A DNA stretch of 8,693 bases, taken from positions 1 to 8,693 of the forward strand of contig JBQDBK010000029.1 of NCBI GenBank assembly GCA_052090825.1, written 5' to 3'. The stretch comes from JBQDBK01 sp052090825. GTDB lineage: Bacteria; Bacillota; Clostridia; Tissierellales; Peptoniphilaceae. A program made the translations under genes and the position numbers. Below, one piece after another: positions 1 to 6,388 of this stretch. The notes under the pieces were generated by a model. That model was given only the letters and a program-made list of their open reading frames with translations. It had not been told where the DNA came from and made no database searches. Positions within the stretch are counted from its first letter, which is position 1. Every line of letters begins with the position of its first letter.

Positions 1-4
1 AATA

Positions 5-18
5 TAGCTCTAGAGCTA
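5..18. promoter_or_regulatory. 14-bp perfect palindrome upstream of the fur-like gene
   Basis: TAGCTCTAGAGCTA reads the same on both strands and lies about 45 bases before the Fur-family start codon. It has no loop and no following T-run, so it is not a terminator as seen here. Operator function for the regulator is a guess; it does not resemble a Fur box I can recognise, and the window edge cuts off further context. Confidence 0.3.
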
Positions 19-63
19 GAAAGATAAGCTTAGATATAAATTTGTTAAAGTGTGGTGAAAAAG

Positions 64-513
64 ATGAAGGTTCTGCAACAATTCTATGAAATATTTGAAG
101 AGAACAACTATAAAGTTACAGAACAGAGAAAACTATTATTTGAGGCTTTTCTAGAAAATAGAGAAAAACATATGACAGTGGAAGAAGTACATGGATATAT
201 TATTAAAAAAGATCCAGGTATAGGTATAGCTACAGTTTATAGAAGTATTCAACTATTGTATGAATTAAAGATACTTCAGAAATTAATATTAGACGATGGC
301 ACTAGAAGATATGAATTGAATATCAGTGAAGGAAATTCAATTCACTATCATTTGATTTGCAGGGAATGTGGGGAAATAATCGAGTCTTATGAATTAAGAG
401 ATGATTTATTGGAATCTATGAAAAAAATATTTGATGAAGACTATGGTTTTTTAGTTAGTGGTCAACAAATAAATTTTTTTGGCTTATGTGAAAAGTGTAG
501 GGATATAAAATGA
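64..513 (+). CDS. Fur-family metal-responsive transcriptional regulator
   Basis: Cytoplasmic DNA-binding repressor of the Fur/Zur/PerR family, 149 residues, the usual family length. The N-terminal winged helix covers about residues 1-85, with the recognition region GIATVYRSIQLL at 53-64. The C-terminal dimerization domain has two CxxC pairs, C99/C102 and C142/C145, which form the structural zinc site in this family. H36, H94 and H96 are candidate sensory ligands, but the usual DH of the DHxLxFYG region reads GQQINFFG, so one common histidine ligand is absent. I chose ATG at 64 because GGTG at 54-57 gives a ribosome binding site six bases upstream; an in-frame GTG at 52 would overlap that site. 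It stops with TGA 45 bases before a metal-ATPase pseudogene, which it probably once regulated. Zur-like zinc control is the likeliest role given that neighbour, but the metal cannot be read from sequence. Confidence 0.9.
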   Translation: MKVLQQFYEIFEENNYKVTEQRKLLFEAFLENREKHMTVEEVHGYIIKKDPGIGIATVYRSIQLLYELKILQKLILDDGTRRYELNISEGNSIHYHLICRECGEIIESYELRDDLLESMKKIFDEDYGFLVSGQQINFFGLCEKCRDIK

Positions 514-558
514 GAAACTTATATTTTGATTAAAAGATTTTGGGGATAGGAGGGGAAT

Positions 559-2713
559 ATGGAAACAATTGAACTATATTTACTTGGACTAGACTGAGCT
601 AACTGTGCTTCTAGGATAGAAGCTAAGATAAAAGAAATAGATGGTGTTGAAAATGTATACTTAAACTTTATAAACAAGATAATTAAGATTAATATAAGAG
701 AAAATATAAATAAGATGGAAATATCAGAAAAGGCTAAGGGAATTGTCAATTTTTTTGAGCCAAGTGTCAAGGTCACTGAAAACCATAAAGGAGATCACTC
801 CAAAGAAGGTGGCAAAGAAGATAGGCATAGCCATGAGCATATCCACGAACATAGTCATAGCTTGCCTTCAAGGATAACAAGTATAAGACTAATAATAGGA
901 GTTGTGATATTTGTAGTAGCCATGTTCTATCCAAAGACAGGTATATACAGATTGCCCATTTTTCTACTAAGCTACATTTTAATAGGTGGAGATGTACTTC
1001 TTAAGGCAGCTAGAAATATCTTAAGGGGTCAAGTCTTTGATGAAAATTTCTTAATGTCAATAGCAACTGTAGGAGCCTTTGCAATTTGAGAATATCCAGA
1101 AGGTGTAGGGGTAATGATTTTCACCAAGTAGGAGAATTTTTCCAGTCTTATGCTGTGAACAAGTCTAGAAGATCTATTTCTGAATTAATGGATATAAGAC
1201 CTGATTATGCTAATCTTGTAGATGGAGATGATACAAAAATAGTTTCACCATACCAAGTCTATATTGGTGATGAGATAATAGTTAAGCCAGGGGAAAGAGT
1301 ACCACTAGACGGAGAAGTTATATCTGGGTTTTCATCATTGAATACAGCTGCTTTAACAGGTAAGGCTATACCAAGAGACGCAGAAGTTGGAGATGAGGTT
1401 TTAAGTGGATTTATCAACCAACAGGGATTGATTAAGATAGCTGTAAACAAGGAATTTGATCAATTTACAGTTTCAAAGATACTAGACTTAGTAGAAAATT
1501 CTGGAAGCAAAAAGGCAGCAACAGAAAACTTCATAACAAAATTTGCAAGGTATTATACTCCAGCAGTAGTATTTACAGCCCTTGGATTAGCTATAATTCC
1601 ACCTTTAATCTTAGGGAGTGCAGAATTTTTAGATTGGATTTATAGGGCCCTGGTATTCTTAGTTGTCTCCTGTCCCTGTGCACTTGTTATATCTATACCT
1701 TTAGGTTTTTTTGGTGGAATAGGTGGAGCGTCAAGACAGGGTATATTGATAAAAGGTGGAAACTACCTAGAAGCTTTAAATAATGTAAATACTATTGTTT
1801 TTGACAAGACAGGTACACTTACAAAAGGCGAATTTAAAGTTGAAAAAGTTGTTGTAACTAGTGACATAGAAGAAGAGGAGCTATTATATTTAGCCGCATT
1901 AGCTGAATCCATGTCATCTCATCCAATTGCTAAATCAGTTTTTAGCGCTTATGGCAAGGAAATCAATGAAGCTTCTATTTCTGAATATAGAGAACTTGCA
2001 GGCATGGGAGTAACATCAAAGGTATTAGATAAAGATATATTTTTAGGTAATAAATCACTGTTTGAATCCAATAATATAAAGGTAGACAGCTTATCAGAGG
2101 GAAAGACCATTATATATATAGCAATAAATGGACTATATTCAGTATATATTGTAATATCTGATAAGATTAAGGAAGGCTCAAAGAAAGCTATAAGCCAGTT
2201 AAAGAAAAAAAGAGTAAAAAATATTCTTATGTTAACAGGAGATAAAGAAATAGTAGCAAAAGAAGTAAGTTCAGAACTTGGCCTAGATGGATATTATGCA
2301 GAGCTTTTGCCACAAGATAAAGTAAGTAAGATTGAAGAATTAAAAGGAAAGCTAGATAAGAACGAGAAGATAGTATTTGTAGGGGATGTAATAAATGATG
2401 CCCCTGTTCTTGCAAGATCAGATATTGGAGTTGCTATGGGCGCTTTAGGCTCTGACGCAGCCATTGAAGCAGCAGATATTGTTTTGATGACAGATGAACT
2501 TGGAAAACTACCTATAGCTATGATGATAGCAAATAAAATAAATGTTATTGTATGGCAAAATATATAATATTTGCACTTTTAGTTAAAGCAGTTGTTCTAG
2601 CTCTTGGAGCTGCAGGAGAAGCTACAATGTGGTAAGTAGTTTTTGCTGATGTAGGAGTTGCTTTATTAGCAGTATGAAACTCTATGAGAGTCTTAAGCTA
2701 TAAAGGGAAATAA
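559..2713 (+). pseudogene. Heavy-metal P1B-type ATPase (ZntA/CadA-like), decayed
   Basis: Remnant of a membrane Zn/Cd/Pb-exporting P-type ATPase. Read across the breaks it gives an HMA domain (GLD-stop-ANCA), a His-rich segment (SHEHIHEHSHS, 831-861), the membrane motif GAFAI-stop-EYPEG, the actuator domain, the CPC metal-binding helix (1671-1679), the phosphorylation motif DKTGTLT (Asp codon 1803-1805), SSHP, and a C-terminus ADVGVALLAV...NSMRVL. In-frame stops are TGA 595, TGA 1087, TAA 2633 and TGA 2675. A one-base deletion lies near 1117-1122, and an extra TA sits at 2565-2566 after WQNI. The catalytic TGE is TGK (Lys codon 1362-1364) and GDGINDAP is GDVINDAP (Val codon 2388-2390). The ribosome binding site AGGAGG at 548-553 survives. 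The long middle part, about 1122-2564, is open and could be mistaken for a gene, but it lacks the N-terminus and the last helices. Loss of function is well supported; exact metal specificity is inferred. Confidence 0.9.
595..623 (+). promoter_or_regulatory. UGA at a CxxC cysteine followed by SECIS-like hairpin (candidate)
   Basis: TGA at 595-597 replaces the first Cys of the HMA motif DCANC. Downstream, GCTTCTA (607-613) pairs perfectly with TAGAAGC (617-623) around a GGA loop (614-616). The loop begins 16 bases after the UGA. The general bacterial SECIS model requires a short stem, a small loop with G in its first positions and a loop about 16-37 bases after UGA, and this meets it at the short limit. 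It may equally be a chance hairpin after a simple Cys-to-stop mutation. No selenocysteine machinery gene is in the window. Confidence 0.3.
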
Positions 2714-2776
2714 AAACGAATCAATAAAATAAGTTGCTTATTAAGGGTCTTCAAGTTAGGTAAGATAAAACTAACT

Positions 2777-2782
2777 AGGAGG
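2777..2782 (+). promoter_or_regulatory. Ribosome binding site of the IS256-type fossil
   Basis: AGGAGG seven bases before ATG 2790 is a perfect site, preceded by the short inverted repeat AGTTAG (2754-2759)/CTAACT (2771-2776). It makes the broken 46-codon frame behind it look like a real small gene, which I do not believe it is. Confidence 0.6.
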
Positions 2783-2789
2783 CATTTTA

Positions 2790-2930
2790 ATGGGAAGAAA
2801 AAGACCAGAAACAAACAGAAGTAAAATAGCAAAGATGTTAATTGAAGAGTATGTTTGTAAAACAGCAGGAGATATTCAAGCTGTGTCAATAGTTGGAGAA
2901 AAGCTGGGCAAAGTTATCAATGTATTTTAA
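2790..2930 (+). pseudogene. IS256-family transposase N-terminal fragment (46-aa frame)
   Basis: The frame opens at ATG 2790 behind a perfect AGGAGG and reads MGRKRPETNRSKIAKMLIEE... up to about GDIQ near 2876. That stretch is like the N-terminus of mutator-type transposases, which continues DIQ-ALKDLLG in intact copies. Here the reading continues in an unrelated frame (SIVGEKLGKVINVF) and stops at 2928-2930. The DNA from 2885 onwards is instead the C-terminal transposase region in other frames, so the end of this 46-residue protein is a by-product of the deletion. It might still be translated, but no function is proposed. Confidence 0.6.
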
Positions 2931-3118
2931 ATATCCAAAGATATAAGAATTTTAATTTATAAAATAAATTCTATAGAAAGTTTCAATATATGACTAAGAA
3001 TAAAGCTATATTTCTTAATGACTTTTCATTAGTTAAAAGCTTGTATTTAAATATGGATGACGCTTCTTTAAAATTGACTAATAGAATGCGATTTTTGGAT
3101 AAGATAGTATTTAGATAA
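2885..3118 (+). pseudogene. IS256-family transposase C-terminal fragment, multiply frameshifted
   Basis: Joining frames gives SWRK (2891-2902), then WAKLSMYFKYPK (2905-2940), then DIRILIYKINSIESFNI (2940-2990), then MTKNKAIFLNDFSLVKSLYLNMDDAS (2990-3067) and an end at TAA 3116-3118. This order matches the C-terminal third of mutator-family transposases: W..LS.FF.YP..IR..IYTTN.IESFN...TKNK..FP.D..L.K.LYLA..DA..KWT. At least three frameshifts or small deletions separate the pieces. The expected FNRQLRK stretch is partly missing after 2987. The match is by motif memory, but the order of motifs makes the assignment fairly safe. Confidence 0.75.
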
Positions 3119-3144
3119 AATATATTTTGAAGATATAATATAAA

Positions 3145-3290
3145 AAACCATGGGTTTATAAATAATGGATTAATAGATATAATAATACTGAGTCTTTTAA
3201 TGTGAATGATAATAGAACCGAAGCAGAAAAAGAACTTAAGATGGAAAATGATATTTTAAAGCAGCGGCACTAATATTAGGACAAAAATAG
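3145..3290 (+). pseudogene. IS3-family OrfA, C-terminal remnant
   Basis: Frame 1 reads KPWVYK-stop(TAA 3163)-WINRYNNTESFNVNDNRTEAEKELKMENDILKQ. This is like the end of an IS3 OrfA: last part of the helix-turn-helix, then the leucine-zipper region with ENDILK. At about 3264 the frame must step back one base to continue AALILGQK and reach TAG 3288-3290; without the step it ends at TAA 3271. EKEL directly followed by KMEND also suggests about ten residues of the coiled coil are missing. The start and most of the DNA-binding domain are absent. The site is not a slippery A-rich heptamer, so I read the shift as damage rather than programmed frameshifting. Confidence 0.7.
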
Positions 3291-3331
3291 ATTTGATTAT
3301 AGCTAATAGATAGAAATACAGTATTAGTGCG

Positions 3332-4144
3332 ATGTGTAGATTGCTTAAAATAACTAGAAGTCTAGTATATTACCATATAAATCATAGGAAAACTCTTCAA
3401 GAAGAAAGGCTATCAGAAGAAGATATAATCCTTGAAAATAAAGTTATAAAGATATTTAAAGAAAGCAAAAATAATTATGGAACAAGAAAAATAAAGAAAA
3501 TGCTTGAAAAAGAAAAAATAGTTGCATCTAGAAAGAAAATAAGTGAAATCATGAATAAATATGGCTTAGTATCAAGTTATACAGTGAAACAATTTAAAGT
3601 GCATAGAACTAAATGTAATGAAGATGAAAATCCTAATATTTTGAATAGAGAGTTCCAAAGAGACAGTCTAGAAGCTGTAGTAAGTGATTTAACATATGTA
3701 AATGTAGCAGGTAAATGGAATTATATATGTGTATTAATGGATCTTTTTAATAGAGAAATAATTGGTTATGCTGTTGGCCCTAGAAAAGATGCAAACCTAA
3801 TATATCAAGCATTTTTAAATTGTACATATCCTCTGGATAAAATCAGTATTTTCCATATTGACAGAGGAAATGAATTTAAAAACAAAGTTATAGAAGAAGT
3901 ACTTACAACATTTAAGATAAGTCGATCATTAAGTGAAAAAGGATGTCCATATGATAATGCAGTAGCTGAAAGTTTATATCACATACTAAAAATAGAGTTT
4001 GTAAAAGGAAGAAGATTTGATAGTTTAGAAGTTTTGGAAAGAAAATTATTTGATTATGTAAACTGGTATAACAATTTAAGAATTCATGGATCATTGGACT
4101 ATATGACACTTTCTGAATTCAGACAAGCTAGCATTGTTGGCTAA
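3332..4144 (+). CDS. IS3-family transposase OrfB (DDE integrase), N-terminally interrupted
   Basis: The catalytic half of an IS3 transposase, a retroviral-type rve domain. The open part is 270 residues. The family DDE triad is present at D119 (SDLTY), D177 (FHIDRG) and E213 (AVAES), with the standard 35 residues between the last two; the terminal WYNN.R.H.SL.YMTL motif is intact. Upstream the frame reads KIDLIIANR-stop(TAG 3311)-KYSISAMCR, so the natural N-terminus is cut by one stop and translation would have to begin at ATG 3332, which has no clear ribosome binding site. It overlapped OrfA in the intact element. Because OrfA and the left end are gone, self-mobility is unlikely, though trans activity on related copies cannot be excluded. 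FHIDRGN differs slightly from the common FHTDRGS form. Confidence 0.85.
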   Translation: MCRLLKITRSLVYYHINHRKTLQEERLSEEDIILENKVIKIFKESKNNYGTRKIKKMLEKEKIVASRKKISEIMNKYGLVSSYTVKQFKVHRTKCNEDENPNILNREFQRDSLEAVVSDLTYVNVAGKWNYICVLMDLFNREIIGYAVGPRKDANLIYQAFLNCTYPLDKISIFHIDRGNEFKNKVIEEVLTTFKISRSLSEKGCPYDNAVAESLYHILKIEFVKGRRFDSLEVLERKLFDYVNWYNNLRIHGSLDYMTLSEFRQASIVG

Positions 4145-4162
4145 TCAGAGAAAAAATTTAAC

Positions 4163-4211
4163 ACTTGATATTTATGTTAGGTTGGTTTTTAACCTAACAT
4201 AAATATCAAGT
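4163..4211. terminator. Perfect 21-bp inverted repeat, possible bidirectional terminator
   Basis: Bases 4163-4183 and 4191-4211 are exact reverse complements around a 7-base loop GGTTTTT. The stem starts 19 bases after the OrfB stop. The stem is AT-rich, with its only GC cluster next to the loop. On the plus strand no T-run follows. On the minus strand the stem is followed by GTTAAATTTTTT, so it could end transcripts coming from the relaxase gene. An IS-end read-through barrier is an alternative. Confidence 0.5.
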
Positions 4212-4425
4212 AGCCAGGTCTTAAAAGAACATTTAATTGTTCGGTAAAAATATGTCCTAAAAAGGGTTGACATATCATAAGTGGACTAATCATTTATCTA
4301 CAAACCTATAGTTCTTAAAAATTGTCTTTCTATTTTTAAATAAAAGAGTTGACAGTTAAATCGTTACAATGAAAATTATATTTTTTTAATTTATTGATCA
4401 ATTGATTTTTAAATATATCATTTCA

Positions 4426-4440
4426 CCTTCAAACTGAAGG
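4426..4440 (-). terminator. Weak hairpin after the relaxase gene
   Basis: CCTTCA and TGAAGG form a 6-bp stem with a 3-base loop, 38 bases beyond the relaxase stop. No T-run follows on the minus strand, so its action as a terminator is doubtful. Confidence 0.25.
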
Positions 4441-4477
4441 ACTATACACAAAATTATTCAAACTCGCAAATAGTATA

Positions 4478-5842
4478 TTAATGGTTTCTTTTCATGTTTA
4501 GAGTTGCTTCCTTCCACTGCATATAAGTCTCTAAATTTAATTTTACAAAGTTAAGTTCGGAGACTTTTTCTTTTTTGTTATTGTATTCATTCATAAGCTC
4601 TTTTTTAGACCTTTCTAATTCTTTTAGTTTATCTTTTAGCTTAGGAATAGATGGTAATGTATTACTTGATTCTAAATCATCTAAATAGGCCTTAGCTGCT
4701 TTATAAAGAAGTAGTTCATTTGCATGTGATTTATAATATAAATCTTTATTGTCTGTTTTTTTAAATTCAATAAAAGTAGACTTATATTTTTTATAGGTTT
4801 CAATATATTTTATCTTTATAGCAAGAGCTTCAGATTCATTTTCTATATCTTTAATTTCAGATGCCACTTTCATCAAATTTAAATTATTGCTTTCTAAAAT
4901 AAAGCTTAAATCTTCATAGCTAGTGATTTCGTATATATTCATTAAATTTAAGATTTTAGCCATATTTTTAAGATTATGTTGTTTAGCCCAAATAGCATAT
5001 CCTCTAAATTCTTTTGCTTTATCATTATTTTTAAGGTCTATAACATTATCAATCTTATCTCTTTTATTAAAATATTTCTTTGCCTTATTTTTTATGTTAG
5101 ATTTATAATTTTGATATTTTTCAATACGGGATATTATATTTTCTTGAGTATATTCTTCTCCAATTGTTTTAGATCTCGTAAATCTTTGTTGTTCTTTAGC
5201 TCTAAAAGAAATATGCTTACCTTTCTTGATTTCATATCCCATTTGTTCCATTAATCTTAAAAAATCATCCCAATCTTTTGCTCTCTTAATGGTGTTGTCT
5301 ATACTATATTGCAACTTAGCCTTCCAAGAAGTACCCTTTTTAAATTCAGAGTATTCCTTATAAGATTTCCCGCTTTTTTTAGGCTCAAGTATTATATTTA
5401 AATTATAATCTTTACATAATTTATCACTGATATTTCTAATTTGATGATAGCTCTTCTTATTAGAATTATAGGCCCGTCCATCAATAAAACTGACATTATT
5501 AAATAATATATGATTATGAATATGGCCTTTATCTATATGGGTAGTTAGGACATATTCATATTTCCCATTGAGTGCTTTTTCTGCTAATTTTATCCCTATC
5601 TCATGGGCTAATTTAGGTGTTAGATTATCCTCGGGATCAAAAGATTGAATTAAATGTCTAGCCAAGTTTTTGGAAGAACTGTTCCAATTCTTTCTAGTTA
5701 AATCAAACTCTATAGATGCAGTTTCATGGCCACAAGCAAAAGTAGAAATCAAAATATTTTCATCAATTTTATCTTTATCACAAATATAATCAATAGATTT
5801 GTCTAAGGTAGTTTTAATAGGATGGATTTTTGTAATTGCCAT
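4478..5842 (-). CDS. MOB_P-type relaxase (relaxase/mobilization nuclease domain)
   Basis: DNA-nicking enzyme that starts conjugative transfer by cutting one strand at oriT and staying covalently bound. It has 454 residues, about the full length of Tn1549-like relaxases. The N-terminal nuclease domain covers about residues 1-240. Y19 (SIDYI) is the likely nucleophile. H102, H107, H109 and H111 in HIDKGHIHNHILFNN form the metal-binding histidine motif. The family blocks YNSNKKSYHQIR, KRGTSWK-like KKGTSWK and RFTRSKTIGE.YT follow. The C-terminal half is charged and coiled-coil rich. ATG at 5842 (minus strand) lies inside the 3' end of mobC, a 40-base overlap typical of translational coupling; AAAGGAG lies a little upstream. 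The oriT candidate lies upstream in the same transcription unit. No coupling protein or secretion gene is present, so transfer would need partners outside this window. Confidence 0.93.
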   Translation of the reverse strand: MAITKIHPIKTTLDKSIDYICDKDKIDENILISTFACGHETASIEFDLTRKNWNSSSKNLARHLIQSFDPEDNLTPKLAHEIGIKLAEKALNGKYEYVLTTHIDKGHIHNHILFNNVSFIDGRAYNSNKKSYHQIRNISDKLCKDYNLNIILEPKKSGKSYKEYSEFKKGTSWKAKLQYSIDNTIKRAKDWDDFLRLMEQMGYEIKKGKHISFRAKEQQRFTRSKTIGEEYTQENIISRIEKYQNYKSNIKNKAKKYFNKRDKIDNVIDLKNNDKAKEFRGYAIWAKQHNLKNMAKILNLMNIYEITSYEDLSFILESNNLNLMKVASEIKDIENESEALAIKIKYIETYKKYKSTFIEFKKTDNKDLYYKSHANELLLYKAAKAYLDDLESSNTLPSIPKLKDKLKELERSKKELMNEYNNKKEKVSELNFVKLNLETYMQWKEATLNMKRNH

Positions 5843-6132
5843 ATCTCATCTAACATCTCCTTTATTTCAGTAACATCTTCTTTGTAATATCTATCGGTGG
5901 AATTAATTCTTTTAGCGATTTGATTTATATTGGATCCAACTCTAGTTAGGTTCATATTCATTTCTTTTAAAGGCATATTATCCAAGATAAATATATTGCC
6001 ATCTATGGCCATTTTTCTTAAATATGCACCCATGTTCTTTACATTGGATTCTCTCATTTTATTTTGAATTAAAAATCTTTCTTCATTAGTTACATAAAAT
6101 TTTAACTGATTATTTCTTTCTCTATTTGCCAT
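5803..6132 (-). CDS. mobC: MobC-like relaxosome accessory protein
   Basis: Small DNA-binding mobilization protein of the MobC family, 109 residues. In this family it helps the relaxase reach and melt oriT. Residues 8-42 (NQLKFYVTNEERFLIQNKM...MGAYLRKMAI) look like a ribbon-helix-helix DNA-binding region. Residues 62-102 hold the family block LTRVGSNINQIAKRIN and IKEMLDEIWQLQ. I chose ATG at 6132 (minus strand) rather than an upstream in-frame ATG at 6300. The ribosome binding site AAGGAG (plus bases 6141-6146) lies eight bases before it, and the longer version would read through the oriT-like structures. The 3' end overlaps the relaxase start by 40 bases, so the two are almost certainly one operon. 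Confidence 0.9.
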   Translation of the reverse strand: MANRERNNQLKFYVTNEERFLIQNKMRESNVKNMGAYLRKMAIDGNIFILDNMPLKEMNMNLTRVGSNINQIAKRINSTDRYYKEDVTEIKEMLDEIWQLQKSILLKLP

Positions 6133-6169
6133 AGTGTGTGCTCCTTTCTTTAAGGATTTTAATAGGGGA

Positions 6170-6257
6170 TTGGGGATACTCCCCAACAAGCAATTATCTA
6201 TTTTTCTAAGAGAAAATAGATAATTAATCGGAAGTGGGTACTCACTTCCTGTGCTTG
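6170..6257. other. Candidate origin of transfer (oriT) with three hairpins
   Basis: Just upstream of mobC lie TTGGGGA-TAC-TCCCCAA (6170-6186), a perfect 13-bp pair AATTATCTATTTT/AAAATAGATAATT (6192-6204, 6213-6225), and GGAAGTG-GGTACT-CACTTCC (6230-6249). CAAGCA (6187-6192) and TGCTTG (6252-6257) enclose the last two. Dense inverted repeats beside mobC and relaxase are what MOB_P oriT regions look like. CTTCCTG|T at 6245-6252 resembles the ATCCTG|Y nick core known for IncP-type relaxases; that nick position is only a guess. Confidence 0.55.
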
Positions 6258-6321
6258 CTAATAAAGTATTAAATGTTCTAAATAAAACAATAAGAACCAT
6301 TAGTGCTTTAAAAAATATAAT

Positions 6322-6363
6322 AAAAAACTATCACCTGAGTGTAACTAGTGATAGCTGATAGTT
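6322..6363 (-). terminator. Rho-independent terminator of the small membrane protein gene
   Basis: On the minus strand CTATCAC (plus 6348-6354) pairs with GTGATAG (6328-6334) and is followed directly by TTTTTT (6322-6327). A longer alternative pair, AACTATCA with TGATAGTT (6326-6333, 6356-6363), uses the same downstream arm. It begins 26 bases beyond the CD1845-like stop codon, so it should separate that gene from mobC-relaxase, at least partly. Confidence 0.7.
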
Positions 6364-6388
6364 TAATAATGTATATTAAAATTTAATT

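Larger units (their letters stand above)
2790..3118 (+). mobile_element. IS256 (mutator)-family insertion sequence remnant
   Basis: About 330 bases contain only the two ends of a transposase that normally has about 400 codons; the middle, including the DDE core, is deleted. The N-terminal part resembles the family start (KIAKMLIEEY..KTAGDIQ). The C-terminal part carries the family signature IR..IY..N.IESFN followed by TKNKAIF.ND. Terminal inverted repeats were not recognised. It lies between the ATPase pseudogene and an IS3-family element and is not capable of transposition. Confidence 0.7.
3145..4276 (+). mobile_element. IS3-family insertion sequence, degenerate
   Basis: The two-gene layout of IS3 elements is visible: the 3' part of a small helix-turn-helix OrfA followed by a DDE integrase OrfB. 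The 5' end of OrfA and the left terminal repeat are missing, probably lost against the IS256 fossil that ends at 3118. The right limit is uncertain. A stretch at 4250-4275 with ATATGTC and GACATAT arms, a TTGACA and a final CA nearby could be the right terminal repeat, but no matching left end is left to test it. Confidence 0.7.
4145..4477. other. Non-coding gap between convergent IS3 OrfB and relaxase
   Basis: This 333-base stretch has no credible gene. It holds a perfect 21-bp hairpin (4163-4211), GAACA/TGTTC arms (4227-4242), ATATGTC/GACATAT arms (4250-4275), and a CCTTCA-AAC-TGAAGG hairpin (4426-4440) just beyond the relaxase 3' end. TTGACA hexamers at 4267 and 4349 have no good -10 partner and no gene behind them. 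Confidence 0.6.

Noticed and set aside
519..776. Minus-strand 85-aa open frame over the ATPase N-terminus.
   Set aside because: It lies opposite the clearly homologous HMA and linker coding region and has low-complexity Ile/Leu/Ser composition, a shadow frame.
1086..2567. A stand-alone 493-aa P-type ATPase gene.
   Set aside because: The first 12 codons are out of frame with the homology, the HMA domain and early helices are upstream in another frame, and the last helices are lost after a TA insertion.
595..2677. UGA reassigned to an amino acid (for example the Gly code of some candidate phyla, since TGA 1087 stands for Gly).
   Set aside because: The Fur gene ends with TGA exactly where expected. 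The UGAs in the ATPase replace Cys, Gly and Leu, and a TAA plus two frameshifts also break the gene.
3255..3275. Programmed -1 frameshift between IS3 OrfA and OrfB.
   Set aside because: No A-rich slippery heptamer is present, and the step is needed within OrfA itself; other damage nearby makes a deletion simpler.
4349..4380. TTGACA as a plus-strand promoter.
   Set aside because: No TATAAT-like hexamer lies 16-18 bases downstream and no plus-strand gene follows.
4923..5254. Two plus-strand hydrophobic frames inside the relaxase gene.
   Set aside because: They are antisense shadows of the Lys/Ile/Asn-rich relaxase and have no convincing start signals.
4226..6279. Shared 12-mer AGAACATTTAAT at 4226 and inverted at 6268-6279.
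   Set aside because: No similarity extends to the flanks, and a 12-base match in such AT-rich DNA is weak evidence for element ends.
5803..6300. Long form of MobC starting at 6300.
   Set aside because: The added 56 residues would be encoded by the oriT-like inverted repeats and match no MobC N-terminus; ATG 6132 has a good ribosome binding site.
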